Part shown: one piece after another, positions 5,696 through 11,053 of the stretch | Numbering within the stretch: position 1 is the first letter of the stretch | Layout of the letters: each line of letters starts with the position of its first letter | Assembly (NCBI GenBank): GCA_025453375.1 | Contig: JALOQT010000011.1 | Coordinates: 1 to 11,053, forward strand | DNA: 11,053 nt | Reading direction: 5' to 3' | Source: Phycisphaerales bacterium | Lineage (GTDB): Bacteria; Planctomycetota; Phycisphaerae; Phycisphaerales; UBA1924 | Position numbers and translations under genes: made by a program | Notes under the pieces: generated by a model | Told to the model about the DNA's origin: nothing | The model's input: only the letters and a program-made list of their open reading frames with translations | Databases searched by the model: none

Positions 5696-6667
5696 ATGAA
5701 TTTCACGTCCGTGTCGAGCGCAGCGATTGCCGCGTGTGTTGGCCTGTCCTTGTCGACCGTGGCGTTTGGCCAGGAGCGGCTGATCGCCGTCGACAGTTCG
5801 CGGGCGCTGAGTGAGATCAACCCGGCGACGGGCGTGCGGACGCAGATCGGCACGGTCAGCGCCAATGCCGGGACGTGCGGCGGCCTGGCGCACAACTGCC
5901 AGACCAACACGCTCTGGCTGACGAGCACGAGCAACGACTCGCTCTACACACTCGACGTGGCGACAGGCACCGCGACGCTCGTCGGGACGTATGACGGCAG
6001 CACGACATCGCCGATCGTGATGCACGGGCTGGAGTGGGATTCGACAACCGGCACGCTGTGGGCGTCATCGAGCCACAATGGCGGCTTGTACAGCGTCAAC
6101 ACGAGCACCGGTGTGGCGACACTCGTCGGCCTGACGGGGCTATCAAGCTTCACGAACCTGGTGCATGACCCTGTCGCCAACAAGCTGTATGCCACCAACG
6201 GGAGCACCGATTCGTTCTACGAGATCGATCGCACGACTGGCGCGGCAACGCTCATCGGCACGCTCCTCGGCCCGACGAACCCGCACGGCCTGGCGTTCAA
6301 CCGCAGCAACAACACGATCTATCTGGTCTGCAGCAACACCGACACGTTGTACCGGATCAACCCTGCGACGGGGGCGGCGGCAGCGATTGGCAGCGTCGGC
6401 ACGAGCAATTTGCTCGGGCTGGCGTGGGTGGCGCCGTGCGGGCCGACGGCTTGCACGCCGAGCGATGTGGCCGGGCCGAATCAGACCGTGGGCCCCGATG
6501 GCGTGCTGACGGCCGATGACATCATCGTGTTCCTGGGGTGGTTCTTCGCCACCGACACGCGGGCTGATGTCGCCGGGGCGAATCAGAGCACGACGCCGGA
6601 CTCTCAGTTCACGGCCGATGACATCATCGTGTTCCTCGGGCGGTACTTTGAGGGGTGCGGCGGATGA
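5696..6667 (+). CDS. secreted beta-propeller-like protein with C-terminal GC-type dockerin
   Basis: 323 residues. A signal peptide covers about 1-25 (hydrophobic core ending TVAFG, cleavage likely before Gln26). Residues 27-245 hold about five repeats about 45-50 residues apart, each carrying a core like LYTLDVATGTATLVG (83-97), LYSVNTSTGVATLVG (131-145), FYEIDRTTGAATLIG (174-188) and LYRINPATGAAAAIG (218-232). This suits a beta-propeller of NHL/PQQ-like type. Residues 257-323 are two EF-hand-like dockerin repeats, each starting DVAG and containing TADDIIVFLG, with a CG near the end. This matches the 'GC-type dockerin' tail I know from planctomycete proteins, thought to mark exported or surface-attached proteins. 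The ligand is unknown. Asp/Asn-rich loops suggest calcium binding. It stands alone in its transcription unit. Confidence 0.9.
   Translation: MNFTSVSSAAIAACVGLSLSTVAFGQERLIAVDSSRALSEINPATGVRTQIGTVSANAGTCGGLAHNCQTNTLWLTSTSNDSLYTLDVATGTATLVGTYDGSTTSPIVMHGLEWDSTTGTLWASSSHNGGLYSVNTSTGVATLVGLTGLSSFTNLVHDPVANKLYATNGSTDSFYEIDRTTGAATLIGTLLGPTNPHGLAFNRSNNTIYLVCSNTDTLYRINPATGAAAAIGSVGTSNLLGLAWVAPCGPTACTPSDVAGPNQTVGPDGVLTADDIIVFLGWFFATDTRADVAGANQSTTPDSQFTADDIIVFLGRYFEGCGG
6509..6636 (+). repeat. 26-bp exact direct repeat inside the dockerin coding region
   Basis: Bases 6509-6534 and 6611-6636 are identical and encode T-A-D-D-I-I-V-F-L in both dockerin halves. They are 102 bases apart, i.e. 34 codons, the length of one dockerin half. 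Identity at the nucleotide level, including wobble positions, points to recent duplication or gene conversion. Confidence 0.9.
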
Positions 6668-6904
6668 GGCCGGAGCGGTCATCAGGCGACGCCAAGCTGG
6701 CAACGTGGCGATGGGCGACCATCGAAGGCGATCGGTGCGGCGTGACGGCGATGCGGTAGTCACCTGACTTCACCGCTCGACATCGCACCGGGCCCGGACC
6801 GATACTGCATGCTGGCCTCGGCAGGTGGCCACGCCGACTCCCGCGCCGCCCAGCCCGTCCCCCACTTCCCCACCGCCTCCCCCTCCCAAGCCTCAGACTC
6901 TCCC

Positions 6905-7168
6905 ATGGCCAAGCACCAGAACCTCACCAAGCACCAGCAAGGCATCGTCAATCGGTACTACGCCCAGCACGATGCGATTCACGTGACCAAACTGATGGAG
7001 CTGGTCAGCGAGCTGGCGGTGTCAGAGGGGAAGAAAGCCGCGGGGCTGTGGAAGCGGGTGGAGCTGGCGTTGCGCCAGTGCGGCATCGAGGAGGCGAAGA
7101 TTCGGGCCGTCGTTGACGGGGCGGACGTGAAGAAACTCGCCGAGCTGGTGGGGCGGCTGAGCAAGTAG
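6905..7168 (+). CDS. small conserved-looking hypothetical protein, 87 residues
   Basis: Starts MAKHQNLTKHQQGIVNRYY and is predicted almost wholly alpha-helical, with Lys/Glu-rich amphipathic helices (HVTKLMELVSELAVSEGKK, then LWKRVELALRQCGI). It has one Cys, no signal peptide and no membrane segment. I believe similar short proteins occur in other planctomycetes, but I cannot name a function. The ATG at 6905 is preferred to an in-frame ATG at 6809, because the 32 extra residues are Pro/Ser/Ala-rich linker-like sequence. No Shine-Dalgarno is visible at either. The upstream 237 bases hold no other gene. The last base of its TAG stop is the first base of an octamer repeat array. Confidence 0.75.
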   Translation: MAKHQNLTKHQQGIVNRYYAQHDAIHVTKLMELVSELAVSEGKKAAGLWKRVELALRQCGIEEAKIRAVVDGADVKKLAELVGRLSK

Positions 7169-7332
7169 CGACAGGGCGACTGGGCTACATCGCTACATGG
7201 CTACAGGGCTACATGAAGACGTGGTGCGGTCGGGGGCAGTCGTGCGTCGCCGAGCCTCGCGTGTCTTTATGTAGCGATGTAGCCCTGTAGCCATGTTGCC
7301 ATGTAGCCATGTAGCCATGTTGCCTCTCAGCC
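7168..7332. repeat. two inverted octamer arrays around a 53-base core
   Basis: Left array 7168-7215: six words in exact 8-base phase (gcgacagg, gcgactgg, then four of type gctaca(t/g)N). Right array 7269-7324: seven phased words of type (a/c)tgt(a/t)gc(c/g), then a decayed one to 7332. The right words are the reverse complement of the left ones. Bases 7193-7214 pair with 7277-7298 with one mismatch, and pairing continues outward at 7185-7192 with 7299-7306 (7 of 8). The core is 7216-7268. This fills most of the 215-base gap before the prepilin peptidase. Confidence 0.9.
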
Positions 7333-7383
7333 CCCCGCCCGGTTTGTTGGCTTCGGGCCGGTTCAGCCGATACCTCCCCCCGC

Positions 7384-8799
7384 ATGGATGCTGATTTCAG
7401 TCTGCAGGTCTTGTCGCTGGTGCCTTTGGCGTTTGTCATTGCGCTGGGGTGTTGCGTGGGGTCGCTGATCAATGTGCTGGTGTATCGGATGCCTTTGGGG
7501 CTGGGGGTGGTGACGCCGCCGAGTGAGTGTCCCAAGTGCCAGACGAAGCTGACGTGGCGCGAGAACATCCCGGTGATCGGGTGGATTTTGCTGGGAGGGC
7601 GGTGCAGGTTCTGCCGGAGCAAGATCAGCAGTGAGTATCCGATTGTCGAGGTCTGCGTCGGGGCGCTGTTTGGGCTGGTGTGGGTGATGTGCTATCTGAT
7701 CCCGCAGGGGACGAGCCTGGCGGGGCTTGATCTCCATCAGTTCACGCCGGACTGGGCACGCAACGGGTGGATCAAGACCTGGCCGATCTATGGCGTGATT
7801 GTGGGCATGATCTCCTGCCTGCTGGCGATGACGATCATCGACGCGCGGACGTTCATCATCCCGCTGCAACTGGCCTGGGCGTGCGCGATCATCGGGCTGG
7901 TCGGGCATGTCGGCGGGTCGCTTCTGGTCAACCTGATGGGCGATCAGACGCTGGCGATCACTGCGGGGGATGAGTTTGGCAACAAGTATTTCTGGGCGAT
8001 TGCGACGCCGGCGGTCGGGTATCTCGGCGGGTGGTGGTGGTGGATTGGCGCGTCGATCGGGGCGATGGCCGGGCTGGGCGTCGGGCTATTGATGCTGCGG
8101 CTGGGGTGGATTCGTCGCTCGTTCCTCGACTACGACGCGTGGGAAAAGGCCGAACTGGCCCGCCAGGCCGAGGCCGTCGCCGCGGGCAACACGACCGGCC
8201 AGGTCCCCCTTCGGCCCGATGGCACGCCCGAGGACCCGACGCAGCTCTGGACGGCATATCCACACGCGCGGCGCGAGATGATCAAGGAGATGGCCTTCCT
8301 CGCGCCCGCGGCGGTGCTTGGCGGGCTGAGTGGGTGGCTGTTTGCGATGTGGTTTGGCTCATCTGGCTCGGGGGCGGGCGGGATGACGGCTGATGGCATG
8401 GGCGTGGCGATTGACGGGGTCAGCCCGCCGCCCTGGCTGCTGGTGCTGTCGGGCGTGCTCCTGGGCTATCTGATCGGCGGCGGGGTGGTGTGGCTGATTC
8501 GCATCTTCGGGACCTTGGCCTTCGGCAAGGAAGCGATGGGCCTGGGGGATGTGCACCTGATGGCCGCCGTCGGGGCGTGCCTGGGGTGGATCGATGTGAC
8601 GATCGCGTTCTTCCTGTCGGCGTTTATCGCGATGGGTTGGACGATCATCTCTGCCGTCGGGGGCAAGGGCGTCCGCAAGACGATGCCCTATGGCCCGTGG
8701 CTGGCGCTGGCATCGGTGCTGGTCTTCCTGCTCAAGCCGCTGGTCGAACTGGGGATTTCTCGACTGGTGGCGGGCGGACAGCCGATCAACTTGCCGTAG
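7384..8799 (+). CDS. prepilin peptidase (A24 family), enlarged
   Basis: Inner-membrane aspartic protease that cleaves, and often N-methylates, type IV prepilins and type II secretion pseudopilins. 471 residues. The N-terminal part has GSLINVLVYRMP (26-37) and the zinc-binding/methylase domain, C49-x2-C52 and C74-x2-C77 around ENIPVIGWILLGGRC. The first catalytic Asp is D153 in TIIDARTFIIP. The second is D389 in GLGDVHLMAAVGACLG, with His in place of the usual Lys of GDxK. About eight membrane segments can be seen. The family is normally 220-290 residues with the two Asp about 60-70 apart; here they are 236 apart, with extra membrane segments and a charged loop (about 250-305) inserted. No Shine-Dalgarno precedes the ATG. 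No pilin or secretion genes adjoin it. Confidence 0.92.
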   Translation: MDADFSLQVLSLVPLAFVIALGCCVGSLINVLVYRMPLGLGVVTPPSECPKCQTKLTWRENIPVIGWILLGGRCRFCRSKISSEYPIVEVCVGALFGLVWVMCYLIPQGTSLAGLDLHQFTPDWARNGWIKTWPIYGVIVGMISCLLAMTIIDARTFIIPLQLAWACAIIGLVGHVGGSLLVNLMGDQTLAITAGDEFGNKYFWAIATPAVGYLGGWWWWIGASIGAMAGLGVGLLMLRLGWIRRSFLDYDAWEKAELARQAEAVAAGNTTGQVPLRPDGTPEDPTQLWTAYPHARREMIKEMAFLAPAAVLGGLSGWLFAMWFGSSGSGAGGMTADGMGVAIDGVSPPPWLLVLSGVLLGYLIGGGVVWLIRIFGTLAFGKEAMGLGDVHLMAAVGACLGWIDVTIAFFLSAFIAMGWTIISAVGGKGVRKTMPYGPWLALASVLVFLLKPLVELGISRLVAGGQPINLP

Positions 8800-8932
8800 A
8801 GCGGAAGCCCACAACCGACAGGACGTGTGCTTGGGTGGCTCTTGGCATGTGCGGCGATTGACATATCGCGGTGCGTGCAGGGTTGGCTTTTGCGGTTTGC
8901 GGCCCTAAAACTGGGCCTGTGTCGACCACTTT

Positions 8933-8951
8933 CGCCGCGTGGAGCGCGGCG
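8933..8951 (+). other. GC hairpin between prepilin peptidase and lipoprotein genes
   Basis: CGCCGCG (8933-8939) pairs perfectly with CGCGGCG (8945-8951) around TGGAG, 134 bases after the first gene and 85 before the next. No T-run follows. It could be a weak terminator or a leader structure of the lipoprotein mRNA. A TTGACA at 8858-8863 lacks a matching -10. Confidence 0.4.
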
Positions 8952-9022
8952 TGGATTCACCGGCAAGTTCGCCAGACAGCAGCCGCGGGCTGCGTGGACT
9001 GACGAACGACCACCGAGTACAT

Positions 9023-9027
9023 GGAGG
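9023..9027 (+). promoter_or_regulatory. Shine-Dalgarno selecting a GTG start
   Basis: GGAGG eight bases before GTG 9036. An ATG at 9021 overlaps this site and so is unlikely to be the start; the ATG at 9042 is 14 bases away, too far. Confidence 0.65.
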
Positions 9028-9035
9028 TTCTCAAC

Positions 9036-9731
9036 GTGAAGATGATCTGGAAAGCAACGATCTTGACCCTGACGGCGGCCACTGCCCTGAGCCTCGGTGC
9101 TTGCAAGAGCAAGGAACTGCAGGCCGAGAACGAAAGCCTGCGCACGCAGCAGGCGGAGATGAGCACGCAGGTTGAAGAACTCAACCAGAAGCTCGAGATG
9201 GAGCAGGCCGCCCGGCGCGAGGCCGAGAGCCGCAAGGAAGCGATGAACAGCGAGATCAACACGCTGCGCACGCAGGTCGCTTCGGCCCCCGTCGCGGCGC
9301 CGGCCCCCGCCCCGATGCCCAGCGGCAACACCTGGAGCGGCGGCGGCAACGACCGCGGCTCAAGCGGTGGCAGCAGCCGCGGGCGCGATGAGGTCATCAC
9401 CGTCGCTGGTGACGTGGCCTTCGGCCCCGGCCAGGCGACGCTGACGGCCGCTGGCCGTCGCGAACTGGACCAGATCGCCCGCGACATCAACCGCCGCCAC
9501 AGCGGCAAGCGCATCCGCGTCGAAGGCTTCACCGACAGCGACCCGATCCGCCGCAGCCGCTGGGGCAGCAACCAGGCCCTCAGCCAGGCCCGCGCCGATG
9601 CGGTCGAGAAGTACCTGATCAGCAAGGGCATCCCGGGCAGCCGCATCAGCGCCGTCGGCCGCGGCAGCGCCGAGCCAAAGGGCACGAAGGCCGCCAGCCG
9701 CCGGGTTGAGATCATCATCGTGGCGAACTGA
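9036..9731 (+). CDS. outer-membrane lipoprotein with coiled coil and OmpA/MotB-like domain
   Basis: 231 residues from the GTG start. Signal with lipobox L20-G21-A22-C23, so likely lipidated at Cys23. Residues 25-82 form a Glu/Gln/Leu coiled coil like Lpp. A Pro/Ala then Gly/Ser linker covers 84-118. The OmpA C-terminal peptidoglycan-binding domain covers about 120-231, with VEGFTDSDPI (162-171) and SNQALSQARADAV (178-190). D167 and R186 fit the diaminopimelate-binding pair. The TDSDPI...W.SN.LS pattern is closer to MotB/YiaD than to Pal. The likely role is tethering the outer membrane to peptidoglycan. Asp at 170-168 and 'RRSRWGSN' place extra charge next to the binding loop. It is its own unit with a strong terminator 42 bases after the stop. 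Confidence 0.92.
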   Translation: MKMIWKATILTLTAATALSLGACKSKELQAENESLRTQQAEMSTQVEELNQKLEMEQAARREAESRKEAMNSEINTLRTQVASAPVAAPAPAPMPSGNTWSGGGNDRGSSGGSSRGRDEVITVAGDVAFGPGQATLTAAGRRELDQIARDINRRHSGKRIRVEGFTDSDPIRRSRWGSNQALSQARADAVEKYLISKGIPGSRISAVGRGSAEPKGTKAASRRVEIIIVAN

Positions 9732-9740
9732 TTTTGGGAA

Positions 9741-9764
9741 GCGACGAAGCGACGAAGCGACGGG
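9741..9764. repeat. three-copy octamer after the lipoprotein gene
   Basis: gcgacgaa twice, then gcgacggg, in exact 8-base phase, nine bases after the stop codon and nine before the terminator stem. The word is nearly the gcgacagg that opens the array at 7168 and recurs at 11035. Confidence 0.85.
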
Positions 9765-9773
9765 TAGATTCGA

Positions 9774-9796
9774 CCCCGCCTTTGGCGGGGTTTTTT
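9774..9796 (+). terminator. strong Rho-independent terminator
   Basis: CCCCGCC (9774-9780) and GGCGGGG (9784-9790) form a perfect 7-bp stem with a TTT loop, followed directly by six T (9791-9796). It ends the lipoprotein transcript. It is the best terminator in the window. Confidence 0.95.
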
Positions 9797-9835
9797 GTTG
9801 GGCTGTGGGCGGAGCAGACGTCGAGGAATCGTTGC

Positions 9836-9875
9836 ATGTGGCGCTGTAGCCATGTTGCCCTGTGTCCTTCCTGCC
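9836..9875. repeat. octamer array before the HYExAFE gene
   Basis: Five words in 8-base phase, including ctgtagcc and atgttgcc, which also occur next to each other at 7285-7300, then decayed forms ending -tcc and -gcc. It lies between the terminator and the ATG at 9900, so it is probably in the leader or promoter of that gene. Confidence 0.75.
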
Positions 9876-9899
9876 CCCTCCCCTCGCCTATTGTCGAAT

Positions 9900-10640
9900 A
9901 TGGCTCAGCGTCGCCACCATTATGAGCGTGCGTTTGAGGCGTATCTGCGGCAGCGGCGGATGCCGTATGTGGCGGTCGATGAAGCGCGGCGGGCATTGCT
10001 GCCGGAAGGGGCGAATCTTCAGGCCGCGTTGCGGCTCAGTGATGCTGCAGACACCAATGCCAACGCTCTTGCCGTTACTGACGAAGGCAGCGAGACGGGC
10101 CGAGGTCACGGCGTACTTAAGTCGTTTGACTTTGTGATCTACGCTGGCGGGCGGGCTGAGGGAACCGCACGTGGGGCGGGCGCATGTGCCGCGCCAAGCT
10201 CGGGGGGCGCGTCAGGCTCGGGGGGCGCGGTCAATCTGTTGGTGGATGTCAAGGGTCGCAAGATTACCCGGCGGACGCTCGCGCGGCGGACGCCGGCGGG
10301 GGCGTTGATGGCCCCGCCGCCGCGGACGCGGCTGGAGAACTGGGCGACGCTGGATGACATCGCCAGCCTGCGGACCTGGGAGGGCCTCTTCGGCCCCGGC
10401 TTCGCTTCAGCGCTGGTGTTTGTCTATTGGTGCGAGGAGCAGCCGCCCGATGCGCTGTTTCACGAGGTCTTTGACTTTGAAGGCCGGTGGTATGCGATGC
10501 GTTCGGTCTTGATCGGGCACTACGCCGCGCTGATGCGAACCCGCTCGCCACGCTGGCGAACGGTGGACCTCCGCGCGGCAGACTTCGACCGCATCAGCCA
10601 GCCGCTCGGCCCGGCGTGGCTGGGCAGCGTGGGGGCGTGA
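9900..10640 (+). CDS. HYExAFE family protein, possible PD-(D/E)XK nuclease fold
   Basis: 246 residues. H7-Y-E-R-A-F-E13 matches the HYExAFE signature, which I know as a planctomycete protein family of unknown function. A Gly/Ala/Ser-rich insert (82-110) partly encoded by a repeated GC-rich motif separates SFDFVIY (75-81) from LLVDVKGRK (113-121). An early helix Glu, then Asp in a strand (D77), then D116-V-K118 in the next strand resembles the core of PD-(D/E)XK nucleases; this is inference. Conserved-looking aromatic blocks follow (NWATLDDIASLRTWEGLFG, 147-165; VFVYWCEE, 173-180). The ATG at 9900 is chosen because the signature follows it closely; no Shine-Dalgarno is visible. No signal or membrane segment, so cytoplasmic. 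It has its own unit after a strong terminator. Confidence 0.85.
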   Translation: MAQRRHHYERAFEAYLRQRRMPYVAVDEARRALLPEGANLQAALRLSDAADTNANALAVTDEGSETGRGHGVLKSFDFVIYAGGRAEGTARGAGACAAPSSGGASGSGGAVNLLVDVKGRKITRRTLARRTPAGALMAPPPRTRLENWATLDDIASLRTWEGLFGPGFASALVFVYWCEEQPPDALFHEVFDFEGRWYAMRSVLIGHYAALMRTRSPRWRTVDLRAADFDRISQPLGPAWLGSVGA

Positions 10641-10661
10641 GGGAAGACGTGAGACGTGAGT
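10641..10661. repeat. inverted copy of heptamer block, directly after a stop codon
   Basis: Three 7-base words (gggaaga, cgtgaga, cgtgagt) starting at the base after the TGA of the HYExAFE gene. They are the reverse complement of 4385-4405 with one difference in 21. Confidence 0.85.
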
Positions 10662-10742
10662 GAAATGAGGCGGCTACACGCAATCTGGCTCATGCCCGGC
10701 CAATGGTGCCGACGCCTACCATCGACACACTTGGAGATTGCC

Positions 10743-11024
10743 ATGGTCAATCGTCGAATGAACCAGTCCAGCCTCGTCTCTCGCGTGATCCGCCCGGCCA
10801 GCCGCGGCGTCGCGGCGATCGTGCTCGGGGCGTGCATGCTCCTCGGCCCCGGCGCGACGGGCGCCTCGGCCCAGCCCGCCAACCAGCGCGCGGTCCTCGA
10901 GCCGCCGACGGTCACCGGCAAGAGCGAAGAAGGCCAGGGCTGGGGCATCTTCGGAATGTTCCTGATCTTCCTGCTGCTGCTCGGCGCCGCCATGGTGCCG
11001 ACGAAGCGCGGGCATCAGGACTGA
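10743..11024 (+). CDS. small hypothetical membrane or exported protein, 93 residues
   Basis: Basic N-terminus, then a hydrophobic segment (about 23-38) and ATGASAQP, which fits signal peptidase I cleavage after Ala43. An LGAC at 28-31 could instead be a lipobox. A second, strongly hydrophobic segment (IFGMFLIFLLLLGAAMV, 69-85) is followed by a short basic tail (PTKRGHQD). If the signal is cut, this leaves a short single-span protein with a ~25-residue outer segment. The ATG at 10743 has GGAG six bases upstream, which is why it is preferred over the longer frame from 10656 and the ATG at 10758. No family recognised and no partner gene nearby inside the window. Confidence 0.72.
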   Translation: MVNRRMNQSSLVSRVIRPASRGVAAIVLGACMLLGPGATGASAQPANQRAVLEPPTVTGKSEEGQGWGIFGMFLIFLLLLGAAMVPTKRGHQD

Positions 11025-11026
11025 AG

Positions 11027-11042
11027 GCTACATGGCGACGAC
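11027..11042. repeat. start of an octamer array at the window end
   Basis: gctacatg (11027-11034) followed in phase by gcgacgac (11035-11042), two bases after the stop codon of the 93-residue protein. Both words belong to the family at 7168-7215 and 9741-9764. The window ends 11 bases later, so the array may be longer. Confidence 0.6.
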
Positions 11043-11053
11043 GGGGTGGCCCG

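Noticed and set aside
6143..6763. 206-residue minus-strand ORF
   Set aside because: Arg-rich shadow of the dockerin protein gene; its internal repeats only mirror the dockerin repeat.
7168..7332. CRISPR array
   Set aside because: Units are 8 bp with no spacers and no cas genes.
8858..8886. TTGACA as the -35 of the lipoprotein promoter
   Set aside because: No -10-like hexamer at 16-18 bases, so unsupported.

Overview
The window is high-GC bacterial chromosome and looks like a planctomycete, probably near the Phycisphaerae. This is inferred from three things. A secreted protein ends in a duplicated 'GC-type' dockerin. A gene product opens with the HYExAFE signature that I know from planctomycete annotation. 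rsmH stands alone, without the usual mraZ/ftsL/fts cell-wall and division cluster. Both tRNAs and the tmRNA lack an encoded CCA tail. I see no phage, transposase, integrase or CRISPR genes; the content is housekeeping plus cell-envelope genes.

Left part (1-2109): the 3' end of a LivF-type ABC ATPase gene, cut by the window edge, ends in a tandem 11-bp repeat. It converges on rsmH (16S rRNA methyltransferase, minus strand). Upstream of rsmH is a tRNA-Glu(CUC) gene with its own promoter and terminator. Middle left (2110-3615): a non-coding stretch with a strong hairpin leads into a tmRNA gene (ssrA, tag ANNNYALAA). It is followed by a heptamer array, a small membrane-anchored hypothetical protein (minus) and tRNA-Arg(ACG) (minus). 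Middle (3616-5495): rpsT (ribosomal protein S20) with a readable promoter and terminator, a 432-base spacer carrying a heptamer array, and a coiled-coil/C4 zinc-ribbon protein.

Right part (5496-11053), all plus strand: a secreted beta-propeller-like protein with the dockerin, an 87-residue hypothetical, an unusually long prepilin peptidase, an OmpA/MotB-like lipoprotein with a strong terminator, a HYExAFE protein with a possible PD-(D/E)XK nuclease core, and a 93-residue membrane protein. The wide spacers suggest mostly single-gene transcription units. Functionally the genes fall into translation and ribosome rescue (rsmH, two tRNAs, ssrA, rpsT) and envelope or secretion (prepilin peptidase, lipoprotein, dockerin protein, small membrane proteins).

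The least explained signal is in the spacers. They hold degenerate tandem arrays of short words with strict 7-bp or 8-bp phasing. The same words recur at distant sites, sometimes inverted, and several arrays begin exactly at or within a few bases of a stop codon. The clearest are the inverted octamer arrays at 7168-7332 and the heptamer block at 4311-4405, part of which reappears inverted at 10641-10661.
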